Shown here piece by piece: positions 13,001 through 25,181 of a DNA stretch of 64,000 nucleotides. The position numbers were made by a program, and so were the translations under genes. The notes under the pieces are model-generated. The model was not told the origin of the DNA and made no database searches. It worked only from the letters and a program-made list of their open reading frames with translations. The stretch is from Aricia agestis (lineage: Eukaryota; Arthropoda; Insecta; Lepidoptera; Lycaenidae): positions 34,515,001 to 34,579,000 of the forward strand of contig NC_056428.1 in assembly GCF_905147365.1 (NCBI RefSeq), given 5' to 3'. Position 1 is the stretch's first letter, and every line of letters starts with the position of its first letter.

Positions 13001-13037
13001 CGTCACGGCGTAGTAATCCTACGCCGTGACGAACCCG
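12995..13037. repeat. Perfect 19-bp hairpin
   Basis: CGGGTTCGTCACGGCGTAG (12995-13013) and its exact reverse complement (13019-13037) enclose a five-base loop TAATC. It sits at the right end of the GC-rich repeat and is probably part of it. Confidence 0.7.
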
Positions 13038-14310
13038 AGTAACCACGAAGTAATAGAAAGCCCAGTGACATTGGGCATTTCATTATAATATTATCCATAT
13101 TATTTTGTTACACTGGAAGAAATTACTAGTACAGACTTAAAAACAGGCTAGGCCTAGTTTAAGTACTAAAACATCAAATTGTACTTTAATTTTAAGTGTT
13201 TGTAATAAATACTTTAATAAAATTAAAAACACTTGTATTTAATAAGTGTTTTATCTATAAGATAACGAGAAAGCTCGAGCGTTTTCGGAATTATTGGGCC
13301 TCTTTTGCCCACCTCCACAGGGACACTTCTGCTTTTTCAAGCGCTAGACAGTCAAGATCACAATTGACACCCTTTTCTTGCGATGTGCTGAGGAGAGTGA
13401 TTGACAGTCGAGAAAAGTCGTTACTTTGCAATAAAGTTATCAATATCTTATAGAACTCATACCTGCCTGAGGCATTTCCATAAAAATCAATAGCATAAAA
13501 TGATTAAGCTGATATTAACATCATCGATTCGATCAAACCAGTAATGATATAAAAATGCTTCGTCCTTGGTTGATACATCAAAGCAATTTGTAATAAAATC
13601 GTTTCTGAAAGTACTATGATTGGCACAATAGTTTTCTCTTTCTTCAGCAATAAAAGAAGACAATATTTTTTATATTTTATTATCTATCGTAATATGTAGA
13701 TCGTGTTTATACAAAATAATATTTATCAAATGTTTATAGAAGTTGTGTAAGATGAAATATTTTAAATTCCATGCAGAATATAAGACAAGGTCATAAAGTT
13801 TACGATTCAATCTTCAAAACTGAAAATAACATAATTATATCTAAAGCGTTGAGATATTTGAAATTGAGTTTAATGTTAAATATATTATGTACTTAAGCCG
13901 GGTGTATTCTTAAGATGAATGAATAAATTATGAAATATTATGATGAAAAAAATGTTGTTTTATTATTATTCGTTTGTTTTTTCTATTATTGTAGTCGTTT
14001 ATGATAAGATACAAAGTATCCTCTTGGCTCAATTAAAACTATTAAAAATAAAATAAAATATTATAAGTAAGTATATATTTTATGAGTATAGAATGTATGC
14101 TAACTATTATGATAATACTAGAATTTGTGGTCTATGACTTCATTCGAATTTCGAACAGAAGCTATATCGTTTATTGCGCGATATACTATTGAGGATGATT
14201 TTACAATTCTCCTTACGCTGCGGTCGGAGCAGAGGGCGCTACTAGGACATACAGTAAACAATCCGAACAAAATCCGACATGTTGCACACGTCATATCAGA
14301 CGTTTCTATG
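13038..14310. other. Intergenic AT-rich sequence, nothing recognised
   Basis: No exon, RNA gene or clear repeat seen. Confidence 0.3.
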
Positions 14311-14566
14311 TGAATGAATATTCTGTGAATATTCATTCACAGAAATGTCAAAGTCGACCAAAACTTTTTAAATACTGTCTATGCTGGTGCTGCCCTCGTA
14401 GCGTCAAAACTTTGCTGTGATAATATTATGTCTTGTGCCTAAGTCCTTTCTCGAGAGGTTTAAATTAAAATATGTATTCATATTATTCATATAAAATCTG
14501 CTGCGATGCGTTTTAAGAGTTTAGAGGTACGTAGTCAAACACACCGACAGATTACGGCCCCCACAT

Positions 14567-14909
14567 CTCCACGATGGAACGGTCCGGTAACGTGGCACGG
14601 TACGTTGACGTGACGTGTAAATTTACGTCAACGTAACGTAAAAATACACGTCTTTTTTCTTATCTTTCTCTGTTTTTAACAATAGCCTAAGCAGAATACG
14701 TATTGTGCTGTCCACATCTAGATAATGTAGTGAAGAATGTAGCAGTTTTACAAGGCATGGCGACGGACAATGTTACTATATCGTGACGTGCATTTCAGGT
14801 TACGTTGACGTAAATTTGCACGTCACGTCAACGTACCGTGCCACGTTACCGCACGGCGCACCGTCCGTTCCACGTGGACGACGTCGTGACGTGGAGATGT
14901 GGACATGTC
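14567..14909. mobile_element. TGACGT-rich foldback MITE, copy 1
   Basis: Ends GGCCCCCACATCTCC and GGAGATGTGGACATG are inverted. Inner arms carry AACGTGGCACGGTACG, TTGACGTGACGT and TTTACGTCAACGTAA and their reverses. The sister is at 61056-61403. Confidence 0.75.
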
Positions 14910-14997
14910 CTATGTTCTTAATTCCTATGTACCATCAGAGACCAGATATACTATCTCTGATAAGTACCATCAAAGAAATTTATTCACATGCAGTTTG

Positions 14998-15097
14998 ACG
15001 GACCTACGTTATTTTCGGATTATGTAAACTCAATGTAAGGTCTGTCGGCTGGGTTCGACATAAGGCGACTAAATTACGTTGGCTCGCCGTCTGCCTA
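14998..15097. mobile_element. Foldback MITE related to 4118-4232
   Basis: Begins GACGGACCTACGTTATTTTC and ends near GCCGTCTGCC, both words being shared in orientation with the copy at 4118. More decayed. Confidence 0.55.
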
Positions 15098-15890
15098 TAA
15101 ATCGACTTTTTCGATGATACACAAGAGCATCACAAATATTTTTTGACAGATTTTTGAAAGCGAATGGTGGAAAATGTTTTTTGGAAAGTGTTTGTAAAAA
15201 AGACGAGTAATATATTCGTCACTGGCCCACTAAAACGGCTTCGCACACCAGATTGCAAACGTGAGACAAAAGAGTATGATGTCGGTTGACATATGCCGGG
15301 GCTAATTACTTATTTAGTATGGGAAAATACATTTATTTGTAGCAATTACATACATTGTATTGACAAGATTGGGTTTTAAACCACGAAGGTCATTTTTAGT
15401 TGTAGTAAGTATAATACTTTTTGTGGTGTGATTGTGTTATTTGTTGTTTGTTAGTGTTATGTGGCTGCTGCTTTTCGGTCCATGATGCACCAAGTGTGGT
15501 ATAGGTATATACACATTATGCCCCGGAACCATTCCCAGGGAAACTGCCTATGAATCAAAATGATGAAATCCTTACATACTCGTAGGATAGTTTTTGTTGC
15601 GGAATTGGTTTTACGACTTTTGGTGAATATAAAATTAAAAAAACGTAAAATTGAAAGAGAAATAAACTTGGAAATAGTATTTTAACCAAGTTACCCGGTT
15701 TACGCTCAAGTGTACCAAGTATAATTAACAGAGGAACTATTTGACAAACTCAAACTATTGCATTTAGTTTACAGTTTCTGCGAAGTCAGCAATACTCGTA
15801 TTTTAGTAAACGGATTTCAAGTTTCGAACAGTATTGTCCAATATAATTTCTGTGCTATTTGTATTTGAGGATTAGAATGAAGTTCACTGT

Positions 15891-16565
15891 AAGGCTGGAT
15901 TTACACGCGCGGTTTGGCGGCTGCACGCGAGATCACAAGCAATTGTTTTTATATTATGACAGTGCGACCGCGCCGCTGTTTAAAATTATTATGATACCGT
16001 ACCGATCGAAAGCGGCAAGCGACCGTGCCTAACAAAAATTCAAAGAAAATTCCATTTAATGACATAGATCATAGGCCTATACCATAGTAAAAGGAGGGGA
16101 AGTAAGTTATCTTCATACAAAGGCACCGCGCGTGGCTTGTATGTGTGCGCCATAGTATCAATGCATCGCCACGTACGGCACACAACAAAATCTCGGCGAG
16201 TTTTAGAGGCTGGTACTTTTAGAGGTGAGTTTTAGAGCATCTAAACTCTCTAAACTCGCCGAGATTTTGTTGTGTGCCGTACGTAGCGACGCATTGATAC
16301 TATGGCGCACACATACAAGCCGCGCGTGGTGCCTTTGTATGAAGATAACTTACTTCCCCTCCTTTTACTATGCCTATACTTTTCATTTTGCTCTACGCCA
16401 CTACAAAATACAGTATAGGTAGAAAATTAAACCTTATAGCCTATGACCTACACCTCCTCACCTTTACATCCTATATATATATATTCGGTCACCTTTACAA
16501 ATTATAATATCTGGTTGTGATCTCGAGTTGTAGGCGCCAAACCGTGCGTTCACATCAGAGTGCCT
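15891..16565. mobile_element. Nested foldback: outer element interrupted by a long-arm hairpin element
   Basis: Outer inverted ends: GCGGTTTGGCGGC...GAGATCACAAGC at 15908-15945 and its diverged reverse at 16508-16550. Inner element: arms 16079-16204 and 16251-16377, about 125 bp each with only a few mismatches, separated by 46 bp. The inner arms are far more alike than the outer ones, so the inner element is younger. Confidence 0.8.
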
Positions 16566-16609
16566 GAATATTTGGGTTAATAAATATAATATATTATTAC
16601 TAGCTGAGC

Positions 16610-17018
16610 CGCTAATGTTTTGTCTGATACATCTTTAGTAAATAGTGAGAATATATCGTATTTAAAGGTTGAAAACTTTAAGTTAAGTATATATATTTAA
16701 CGGGCAAAAAAATATTAAGAGATATTTTTTATCCTTAAGAGTAATAATATAATAAACAGTAATACTCGTAAGTATATCAAAATCGGTCCAGCCGATTTGA
16801 TTTTGTCTTTTTGGGTCATCCGACTTTTCAAACGTATCCAAGGACAACGTCCTTTTATTACTTTTCTAACGTATTGAAAGGCTGAAGCGAGTTTAATAAA
16901 ATTTGGTATAGACTTAGTTGATACCCTGGATTAACACATAAGCTACTTTTTACTGTGGGAAAATATTATCACAATTTATTTTCCCTAATAAACAGCGGGC
17001 ACCGCGGGGCACAGCTAG
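16610..17018. mobile_element. Helitron-like repeat bounded by CTAG at both ends
   Basis: Begins CTAGCTGAGCCGC and ends GGGGCACAGCTAG. The body contains the phrase ATCGGTCCAGCC typical of such insect elements. It may be two abutting, oppositely oriented pieces. Confidence 0.45.
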
Positions 17019-17369
17019 TACTTGTAAAATATTTTGCACACCATACTCATTCCAAAAAGCTGTATTTCACCAAAAAAAACTAACTTTTTTTACGTAACAC
17101 ACGCACCTCTATACATATGGCGTATTAGATAACCATTTAATCACCACGAGCCAAAAGCTTTAAAATTGACCAGCACAGTATAAATCATATACAGTAGGCA
17201 ATATTGATACTAAACGCTCGGATCAGGACCGCTCACATTAACATGATTTCAAATGTGCAATATAATAACACCCCAACAAAGTCATTAATAGGAAGGTATT
17301 GAGAAAATTGATTTTTATAGCTTTGTTCTTTGTGTGTAGTACCACATCGCGTTCGTAAATATGCTACTA

Positions 17370-17443
17370 CTAGACGACGCCCCTAATTCCGTTGCGCTAA
17401 AATTCGTTTATAGACACACTTCGCATAATATTATTAGTATGGA
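17370..17443 (-). repeat. Family B repeat fragment (GACGCCC...)
   Basis: Starts CTAGACGACGCCCCTAATTC and stops after about 70 bases at TTAGTATGG. Another broken piece of the same family lies at 17743-17840. The 101-codon open frame spanning 17526-17831 runs into this repeat and is not a gene. Confidence 0.55.
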
Positions 17444-18240
17444 TGTTGCACGAGTTTCATTTCAAGAACACCTTTACCTTACTGTTTGATTTGTATTGTG
17501 AGCAGCGTGCGCCATCTCAGGTAGTTTGGGCGTTTTTTACTATGAGCAGCTGCCCTTAATAACAATGTGGCCCTTAACCTCCGCACGCGGCATCTTGCCT
17601 CACAAACATCTGCCCTCTCTCTGTATTCCAAAATTTGACATTATAATATCTATGGACGCTTTACACTACGTCAGTCTGACCCTGTACCTAAAGGACTTGT
17701 GTTACGGGTACGAGACAACGGAAGTATGTATATTTAATACTTTACCGTTGCGCCAAAATTCGTTTATCGGAACCGTGCATTTTTTAGTATTAAGTATAAA
17801 AAGTATCCTATGTTCTTTCGCGGGACTCTAAGTATCTCTACTTTTGTGCCTCGTGCCGGACTATAACCTTCAAAACCTCTTTAAGTACATAACATCTGTG
17901 TTTTAATTAACAGAATCAATGTGGGTACAGCATTAAACAATTTATAAGAGCGTTATGCAAAAATGCATGCGGGCAGCAAGCTGCCAAGAAAACAAAAAAT
18001 AAGAAATAAAAAGGTACTTTAGACGATATTTACTTTAGCAAGGTTTTACAGTTACAACTGTGTTTAGATTAGATCGACCTCAATATTATCGTTTTAATAT
18101 AAAAATTAATCCGGCTACGCAATTATAGTCTTACTCGGATCCTTATATAGAATCTATTGGCGTACATTCTGATAACGAATTTCGTCATCGTTTTTAACGA
18201 AAGGTACTTTGTCTAAAGGGCCTGGGGGGTGAGCAAAAAC

Positions 18241-18385
18241 CTTTTCGTTTTCGCTTCGTTATAGAATCGCCGATGAAAATGTATGGAATTGACATAAGCG
18301 TTCGTTAATATGACGTTGACGTTCGACTCGTCTTATGTCAATTCCATACATTTTGATCGGCGATTCTATAACGAGGCGTTACGAC
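18241..18385. mobile_element. Foldback MITE, family ATAGAATCGCCGAT, copy 1
   Basis: Arms include TATAGAATCGCCGAT and AATGTATGGAATTGACATAA with their reverses. Copies 2 and 3 are at 25182-25370 and 31496-31702. Confidence 0.75.
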
Positions 18386-18683
18386 AAAGTTTCGTCTAAA
18401 TGACCAGGTACAACTAATAATAATTTATTGCGCAAAGTTACGTACACGTTACAAATAGTATGTTGTATGAACTATGCAGCATACTGCTACGCGCTACGTG
18501 TCTCTACGCGGTGCTACGAAATATGACCAAGAATAATATAAGGCCAATAGAAATAAATAAAATTATATTGGCGGCATTGCAATACTGGGCTATTTTGATA
18601 GATTTTGGAATTACAAACTTAAAGTTTACAAAACTATATGCATCAAGATTAATTGACATAAAAAACGTTTCTTAACGATAAAT

Positions 18684-18858
18684 CTTTAAACGAGCAATTC
18701 TTGTATATATATAATTAGAATCTCGGAATCGGCTCCAACGATTTTCATGAAATTTAGTATATAGGGGGTTTCGGGGGCGATAAATCGATCTAGCTAGGAA
18801 TCATTTCTAGAAAATGTCATTTTCATCGGATACCGAGCAAAGCTCGGTCAAACAGCAA
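18684..18858 (+). mobile_element. Helitron-like repeat, family D, copy 1
   Basis: Runs from TTTAAACGAGCAATTCTTG to CCGAGCAAAGCTCGGTCAAA, the last being a short hairpin as at Helitron 3' ends. The sister 20093-20296 ends in a proper CTAG-T. Confidence 0.6.
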
Positions 18859-19056
18859 GTATTTTGTAATTAGTGAACTATAGACAAGTTTGTGCCCTTT
18901 CTTGATTGGCTTGATTAAAAACTGCTAAAAAAAACCCGCCATATTACCTTGAGATAAATTACATATTTTAATCTGCGACAGATTTTCTACAGCAGCTGCA
19001 GAAGTGTCGAAACTATCGAGATTTTTATCTATATCTATATACTTGCTATATGAACA

Positions 19057-19293
19057 CTGACGCCTGCAGCTCCGTTGGGCCAAACTCGTTTATCGCGCGG
19101 GTACCGTACATTTTTTCGGGATGAAAAGTATCCTGTGAACTTTCCCGAGACTCAAAGTATATCCATACCAAATTTCAGCAAAATCGGTTCAGTGGTTTAG
19201 GTGTGCAGATGTAACAGACATATAGACAGATAGACAGGCAGACATACAAACAGGCAGTCAGACACACTTTCGCATTTATAATATTAAGTATGG
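19057..19293 (-). mobile_element. Family B dispersed repeat
   Basis: Contains GACGCCTGCAGCTCCGTTG, a GACAGATAGACAGGCAGACA stretch and the TTATAATATTAAGTATGG end typical of this family. Other copies: 20638-20802, 24118-24324, 32834-32985, 37014-37224 and 56696-56798. Confidence 0.65.
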
Positions 19294-19560
19294 ATAACTT
19301 ATTCGTTCTAATTCTGACGGGTTGTTATTGGTTGGTGGTTGTTGCTGGTTGTCTAATTATATCCGGTTCACCTGGCGGTTGCGTGGGCAACCAGCTGCCA
19401 GAGATTAGACTCGAGCCACGTTCAAGATTTTTATCACTACCGAAAAAACTTGTATTTCGAACGTAAGTATCATTATGGTGTTTAGTAAACACACTTAGGA
19501 ATATGTATAATTACTTGTAGTGTTTAGTTACGGTATTAAGTAAATTTTATATTCTATTAA

Positions 19561-19981
19561 GGGTCTGTTTCACCACCTCCTGATAAAGTGCCGGATAGAC
19601 TATTCACAACTTTATTTACATATTATCCATACTTTTTTTTATGGCCCCTCACCTGGGACCTCTTGTTCCCCCTTCAGGATTGAAGGGACAATTAGTTACT
19701 TTATTAACATTATTGCAATTTCAATTTTTTAGGCATTATTTACTTTATAATATTTTCTTTACATTTGCATCATTATTTCTGTTTGCATTAACTTACATCG
19801 CAATTTTACTTCTATTTAACTTACAGATTTTTACGTGTTACATTAAATTTGTTGCATTTTATATACTTTAACATTTATTACCATCTTACTTTTATACAAT
19901 TTTACATATTATCCATACTCTATCTGTCAAGTTAAGTGGTGGATAGCCTATCCGGAACTTATCAGTAAGTGGTGAAACACA
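19561..19981. mobile_element. Foldback element, family 'TTCACCAC...GGTGAAAC', long form
   Basis: Ends TTTCACCACCTCCTGATAAA and ATCAGTAAGTGGTGAAAC are inverted. Family members at 44519-44658 (compact) and 30692-30748 (right end only). This copy has a longer AT-rich interior, including TACATATTATCCATAC at both inner borders. Confidence 0.65.
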
Positions 19982-20092
19982 TTATTACCTCGACCGTGGA
20001 AAACCAGACACAATGTTATTCAATTGTTATCACGGTCGCCGGTGCTCTTATGGGGCTTGAGGGCTCGTTTAAATATATATATATCTTATATA

Positions 20093-20296
20093 TTTAAACG
20101 AGCAATTCTTGTATATATATAGTACATATATACTTATATAATTGGAATCTCGGAATCGGCTCCAACGATTTTCATGAAATTTAGTATAGAGGGGGCTTCG
20201 GGGGCGATAAATCGATCTAGCTAGGAATCATTTTTAGATAATGTCATTTTATTCGTGTTTTATCGAATACCGAGCTAAGCTCGGTCAAATAGCTAG
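20093..20296 (+). mobile_element. Helitron-like repeat, family D, copy 2
   Basis: Same body as 18684-18858 with the 3' end CCGAGCTAAGCTCGGTC, AAATAGCTAG before T. The left boundary abuts a palindrome CGTTTAAATATAT...TTTAAACG. Confidence 0.65.
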
Positions 20297-20637
20297 TATA
20301 ATTTATAAATGTGAAAGCGTGGATGTTTGTTGCGCGCTACTTGACGAATTGTCATGAAACTTTGTACATAATATTATACTCTAGGTATCCGAACTCCGAA
20401 GTAACATAGGGGTATCCTATGTTATACTTAAATTCATTTTATATCGGTGCCGTCCAACTTTTAAATTAATTGCTTTAAGTTAATAAATACCTAATCATTA
20501 TTACAAGCAACATAATTATGAGTTCAATAATTTATTAATATAAGATTTTAATTAACAAGTTACAATCCAAAACATGAATGTCTAAAAAATTTATACAAAT
20601 CTGGATGATCTGAAAATTTCGCCCTGTGGTTTCGTCC

Positions 20638-20802
20638 ATCCATACTAATATAATAATGTGTGTCTGTCTGTCTGTCTGTTACCTCCAAACGAGTGACCTG
20701 TTTTGCTGAAATTAGGTATGAAGATACTTTTAGTCCTGGGAGAGGCCATGCTATATTTTTATCCCGGAAAAATGTACGATCCCGCGAGGTAAACAATTTT
20801 TC
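20638..20802 (+). mobile_element. Family B dispersed repeat, inverted
   Basis: Opposite orientation to 19057. Carries GTGTGTCTGTCTGTCTGTCT and CCCGGAAAAATGTACGATCC. Confidence 0.6.
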
Positions 20803-20826
20803 TCACATAAAAACTGATCTACTATA

Positions 20827-21086
20827 CAGGGTGTAACAAAAACAAGTGATAATACTTTAGGGTGTGTACATGTTCCTTGTAGAGAGTTCACTGTGAAAGT
20901 AGCAGCTCTGAAAGACGAACATTTTCTTTCACTTTTGTATGGGGAAACTCGTGACGCTCGGGCCCTTGCCCATACAAAAGTGAAAAAAAATGTTCGTCTT
21001 TTAGAGCTGCTACTTTCACAGTGAACTCTCTACAAGGAACATGTACACACCCTTAAGTATTATCACTAGTTTTTGTTACACACTGT
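20827..21086. mobile_element. Foldback MITE, family CAGGGTGTAAC, intact copy
   Basis: About 260 bp. Arms from CAGGGTGTAACAAAAACAAG through GAAAGTAGCAGCTCTGAAAG mirror the other half. Decayed relatives lie in IFT122 introns at 51058-51160, 56317-56503, 56800-56957 and 60672-60730. Confidence 0.8.
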
Positions 21087-22040
21087 ATATAAAGAGTTTT
21101 TATAAAGGCGGAAGCTGTCGACTCAACAGTCAACTCCAAAGACAATATTTTAATACAATTCCTGGCGAGCCCTAACCGAGTTTGTTAGTTTTATTGAATT
21201 ATTCCCGAGCACGATCCGATATTTTACACCGCATATCTTATGCAGGTTACCAATACTTTAGGAATAAACTATGAGAACATTCCTATTTTATACGTTAGGT
21301 AATATCATTCGCTTAGAAATCGTTGATCCCTCTGAAATCTTACTTTTTAACCGACTTCCAAAAACGAGGAGGTTATACGTTCGGCAGTGGATATGTTTTT
21401 TTTTTACGTGATTTAAACTATCAGTTTCTTTACCAGATTAAAAATTATCTACATTATTTATATACGTAAAGAACTAACACGGACGTAAATCAGGCTGATG
21501 AAACAACTGAGTTGTAAACTTACCGAGGTAATAGTTGGGGAGGGGAAGAGGGGATTTCGGGAGTAGCTCCAGCGTCTCAGATTAAGCTTGTATAGGCTTC
21601 CGACAGTCTAGTTATCATGATATAGAAATTAGATTTCTCATGTGGTGGGTTATTTTTTATTTACATTGAAATGTCATCGGATCTGTCAGATTAAGATACT
21701 GGATGTTTAGTATACCCTAAAGAAGCTTCCATATAAAGCACTGACGACTCAAAGGTTTGGTAAGCCTGTAGGAAATTGCATTTTAAAATATAAAAAAGTA
21801 AAGCTTCATATTTTCCTAACTAAGCGTCGCAGATATTTTATTTTGCACTAAATAAAATATCTGCGACGTTTTGTATTGTAATTTGCAAGATGGTCCGGAG
21901 TCCCTGGTGTCCTGAAATACAGGCAACGCCTAGTTTAGGCACAAGTCTCCCACAAAACCTGTGATTTATGTAGAATCTTTAATATTGGTGTAATTATGTG
22001 GTGAGAAACATAAATATTTATTATTATTATTATTATGTTT
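21087..22040. other. Intergenic sequence with one hairpin
   Basis: 21820-21875 contains a hairpin with arms CGTCGCAGATATTTTATTT. 21350-21400 matches 12045-12095. Otherwise nothing recognised. Confidence 0.4.
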
Positions 22041-22745
22041 GTGTTAAGCACTCCTTGCTCACGGGCAATTAAATCCCGGACCTTTGGAAGGCATGCGTGG
22101 GGCCGAAGCCAACACGTAGAGGCCCCGTAACACAGTTTTAATCTAAATGTAATGTGACACTAGCCGGCGACTCTCCCTGTCCGCACTATGACAGTACGCC
22201 CAAGGAGAGCCAGCGGCCAGTGTAGGACTATTGCAGGGAATGGAAAATTAAAATGAGACCGGGCTGTGGGGGTGAGGTGCTAGTGGACTGGGTAACCGGG
22301 AGGTATGGAAGGACTATGGCGTCTGCCGATACAACGTGGAAATATGTATCATAAAGTTGGTAGAATGTGACTCGCCAACTCTTTGAATGGGCCCCTCAAA
22401 ATGGTCGCACGCACGGTGCACCGAGGCGGCAACATTGACAGAGCGGCTTGAGGCAGGAGAGGTGTCGCTGGACTTTAAACGCCGATCATTTGCACCCTCA
22501 GAGGGTCCCATCACGTCGCCCACTCGCCACTTACGCTTCACATCCTCCCTCCGAGCCGAAGCTCTCGCGACTCCACTCTGACCGGCCGGTTAAGGCAAGG
22601 CAGAGGTAGGGCCTGATTCTCCGTCAGTGTTAACTCCAGCCGGCCAGTGAAGGCAAGCCGGAGATGGAGAACAGGGGCTTCCCTGGGAGCACTCGGGTAC
22701 GTGGGGTCGCTACTCCCCAACAGCTCGCCACAAGCTGCCCTGCGG
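22041..22745. repeat. GC-rich retroelement-like stretch
   Basis: An island of high GC between ATT microsatellites (22019-22036 and 22749-22764). It includes two near-repeats of a CCGGCCGGTTAAGGCAAGG-like phrase. Overlapping open frames on both strands (22314-22846) are shadows of composition. Probably untranslated sequence of a LINE or SINE; family not known to me. Confidence 0.45.
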
Positions 22746-23239
22746 GCTTATTATTATTATTATTTTTTGTATTTTTTAAATTTCTTATTCTCCCTTGCGG
22801 GGTAGCTACTGTAGTTGCGAGCTTGTGGCCAAACAACTACAAGTAAATATGAAATTAAGTGATGGATAAGAATTTTCGGACAATTCGGCATGTATTTAAG
22901 ATGACTGCTTTCTGTAAGGTTATGTACTTATGTAAGTGGATGTATATTAAGTCACACATCACTCAAAAAGTGATGTCTGTAAATTAATGTTTTAGGTATG
23001 ATGCCTGTGGTTGAGATGATGATTGGTATGGTTTTAACTGTACTTAATATTATTTCAGTTATCCTTGGTGCGAAAAATCTAAATAATAAAATAACAAAAA
23101 AAGGATATGGACGAACAGTCCATAGACGGCCACAATTTTATAATAAAAAAAAAAAAAAAAAAAAACTGTGCTTACTCTCCATTGCGCTTTTAGTTCTATT
23201 GTCAAGTCTGTGTATTTTGTGAGTTTGGTTGTGTGTGTA

Positions 23240-23632
23240 CTAGTGAGGTTGTGGGAGTTAGCTTATGGCTACATATGTATATATATGTATATGCATGAAG
23301 TAGACGGTTTTGTTCTGTTTGTCATGGAGAGTGATATCAGGTCAGTATGGTCCTGTCCCAGTAAAGTTTATAGTCGGATGATTCTAGTATTATTTGTGGT
23401 GTGTATTTGTAGTATGGTAATTTTTCTGTAATGAGGTTGTATTTGTGTGCGAGTATCTGATGTATGATTGCTGCGACCTGATCGTGTCGGTGTTTGTAGT
23501 CTGTTTGGGTGATGGATGAGCAGGCGCCTGTTATGTGTTGTATGGTTTCTGGTTGTTTGTGGCAATGACGACAGTGATCGCTTACAACATTAGCGTCTCT
23601 GATGATGTATTTTATTATTATTATTATTATTA
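23240..23632 (-). mobile_element. Decayed LINE fragment: C-terminal zinc knuckle, R2/Dong-like
   Basis: Minus-strand translation reads DHCRHCHKQPETIQHITGAC and continues IHQILAHKYNL, then DYKLYWDRTILT. This is the CxxC...H...C motif and following region of LINEs with a restriction-like endonuclease. A one-base insertion breaks the frame; after it DITLHDKQNKTVYFMHI resumes. It starts in an ATT repeat (23610-23632); the Dong LINE of silkworm is known to target TAA repeats. No reverse transcriptase domain remains. Confidence 0.6.
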
Positions 23633-23833
23633 TTTAGTCCCTGTTGTCTAAAATATATTTATTACTGACTTAAATAAACTTAAGCAATTTTCTGAATATA
23701 ATATTTTCTTTTTTCAAAACTTTAAAAATATTATTATTATTTAGTCCCTGTTGTCTAAAATATATTTATTACTGACTTAAATAAACATAAGCAATTTTCT
23801 GAATATAATATTTTCTTTTTCAAAACTTTAAAA
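23622..23833. repeat. 107-bp tandem duplication
   Basis: Two copies beginning TTATTTAGTCCCTGTTGTC, offset by 107 bases and differing at only a few sites (for example AAACTTAAG versus AAACATAAG). It is adjacent to the LINE fragment. Confidence 0.85.
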
Positions 23834-24117
23834 TGGCTGCAGTTTCTGAGCCCACCACTAAAATAAAAAACGCTCTTATAATTTTTTAATCAGTTTTATT
23901 TAATGTACAAAACCTACTAGGTCTCCATGACGCTCTAGTGACTACAAAAATAGCACCCTCCCCTCCTCTACTATAACGACAGAGTGATAGACATAATATT
24001 ATAACAGACGAACTACTTATTTAGATTATTATGCTTCAGATGGGTCTAAAGCACCAGAGTTTCCACCACACCACATTCACAATTCAAGCACCACATTCTT
24101 CTAATCAAGAACTTTAA

Positions 24118-24324
24118 TACTAATAAATAATAAATATAAATGCGAAATGAATATGTGTCTGTCTGTTACCTCTTCACGCCCAAACCACTGAACCAATTTT
24201 TCCGAAATTTGGCATGGAAATACTTTGAGTCCCAGGAAAGGACATAGGAGACTTTCATCCCTGAAAAATGTACGGTTCCCGAGCGATAAACGAATTTTAC
24301 AAGTTAGTCGCGGGCGTCATCTAG
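24118..24324 (+). mobile_element. Family B dispersed repeat
   Basis: Reads TGTGTCTGTCTGTTACCTC, AAACCACTGAACCAATTTT and ends CGCGGGCGTCATCTAG before T, a full-length 3' end with CTAG. Confidence 0.7.
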
Positions 24325-25181
24325 TACATAATATTATGAGCGTAAACCATTTTATTGCGATTGTTTATTGGCCATTACGTGAATACTGTATATGGTCGAT
24401 TTAGCACTATTGTACAAAATAAGTGGTAGCAAACCTACCCATTTAATGACAATATCCAGTCGTATAATACGAGTCCATTTCAGAGTAATAGCATATGGCC
24501 TGTAAGCTTGAGCTCCACCAATTAGCTTTGAAGCTGTTGATAGAATTACTTAGACAACGTGTACTCGACAAAAATACAAAAACGGTTTAATAGAGTGAAA
24601 GATACAAATATTTTCAGACAGAATGGATTTGACATAATCTAAGTATATACTAGTACTTATGACTTGTCTTTGTCGTATACAATATGTTATATGACGTCAT
24701 GAGTACTGTCTAGTATACTGGGTAATGGGTATCCGTATATATCTACTTATATACTGTACTTGTCAATCGCGTCTTTGTATAGAAAATTACAAGTTTTTGT
24801 TTCGCCGAGTACCTACAGTATAGTACCTACCTAAAAACTTTAGAAATACCACAGCACTTGCCATATCTTTAAATGTCAAATCTCAAACATTAATATCCAA
24901 CCTCGCCGTCGAAACTATCGGACCAATTAGACTAAATACCCAGATGCTAATGCTGATCTCTCTGTTACTTGGTTGCCATGCATTCACTATTCAGTCACTC
25001 AACTACATAAGCTAACATGCGTGAGGTTCCGCAAGGATGAAGCGTGTTTCAAGCTGCATGCACACAGCGTCTTTGGGCAGCATCAAATTACATTAGAAGA
25101 TTAAACCCTATTAGATTGGTCTGTCAATTACAGGAAATCTAGTTACAATCAAATACCATGTTCATCACTCATCTGTATGCA
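24325..25181. other. Intergenic, apparently unique sequence
   Basis: 24880-25180 is of balanced composition and not repeated elsewhere in the window. No exon with splice signals found. Confidence 0.3.

Noticed and set aside
17526..17831. 101-codon open frame with hydrophobic stretches
   Set aside because: Its end lies in a family B dispersed repeat; no codon bias or splice context.
22314..23431. Cluster of open frames of 60 to 87 codons on both strands
   Set aside because: Produced by GC-rich repeat sequence, microsatellites and a decayed LINE. Only the LINE zinc-knuckle frame has family resemblance.
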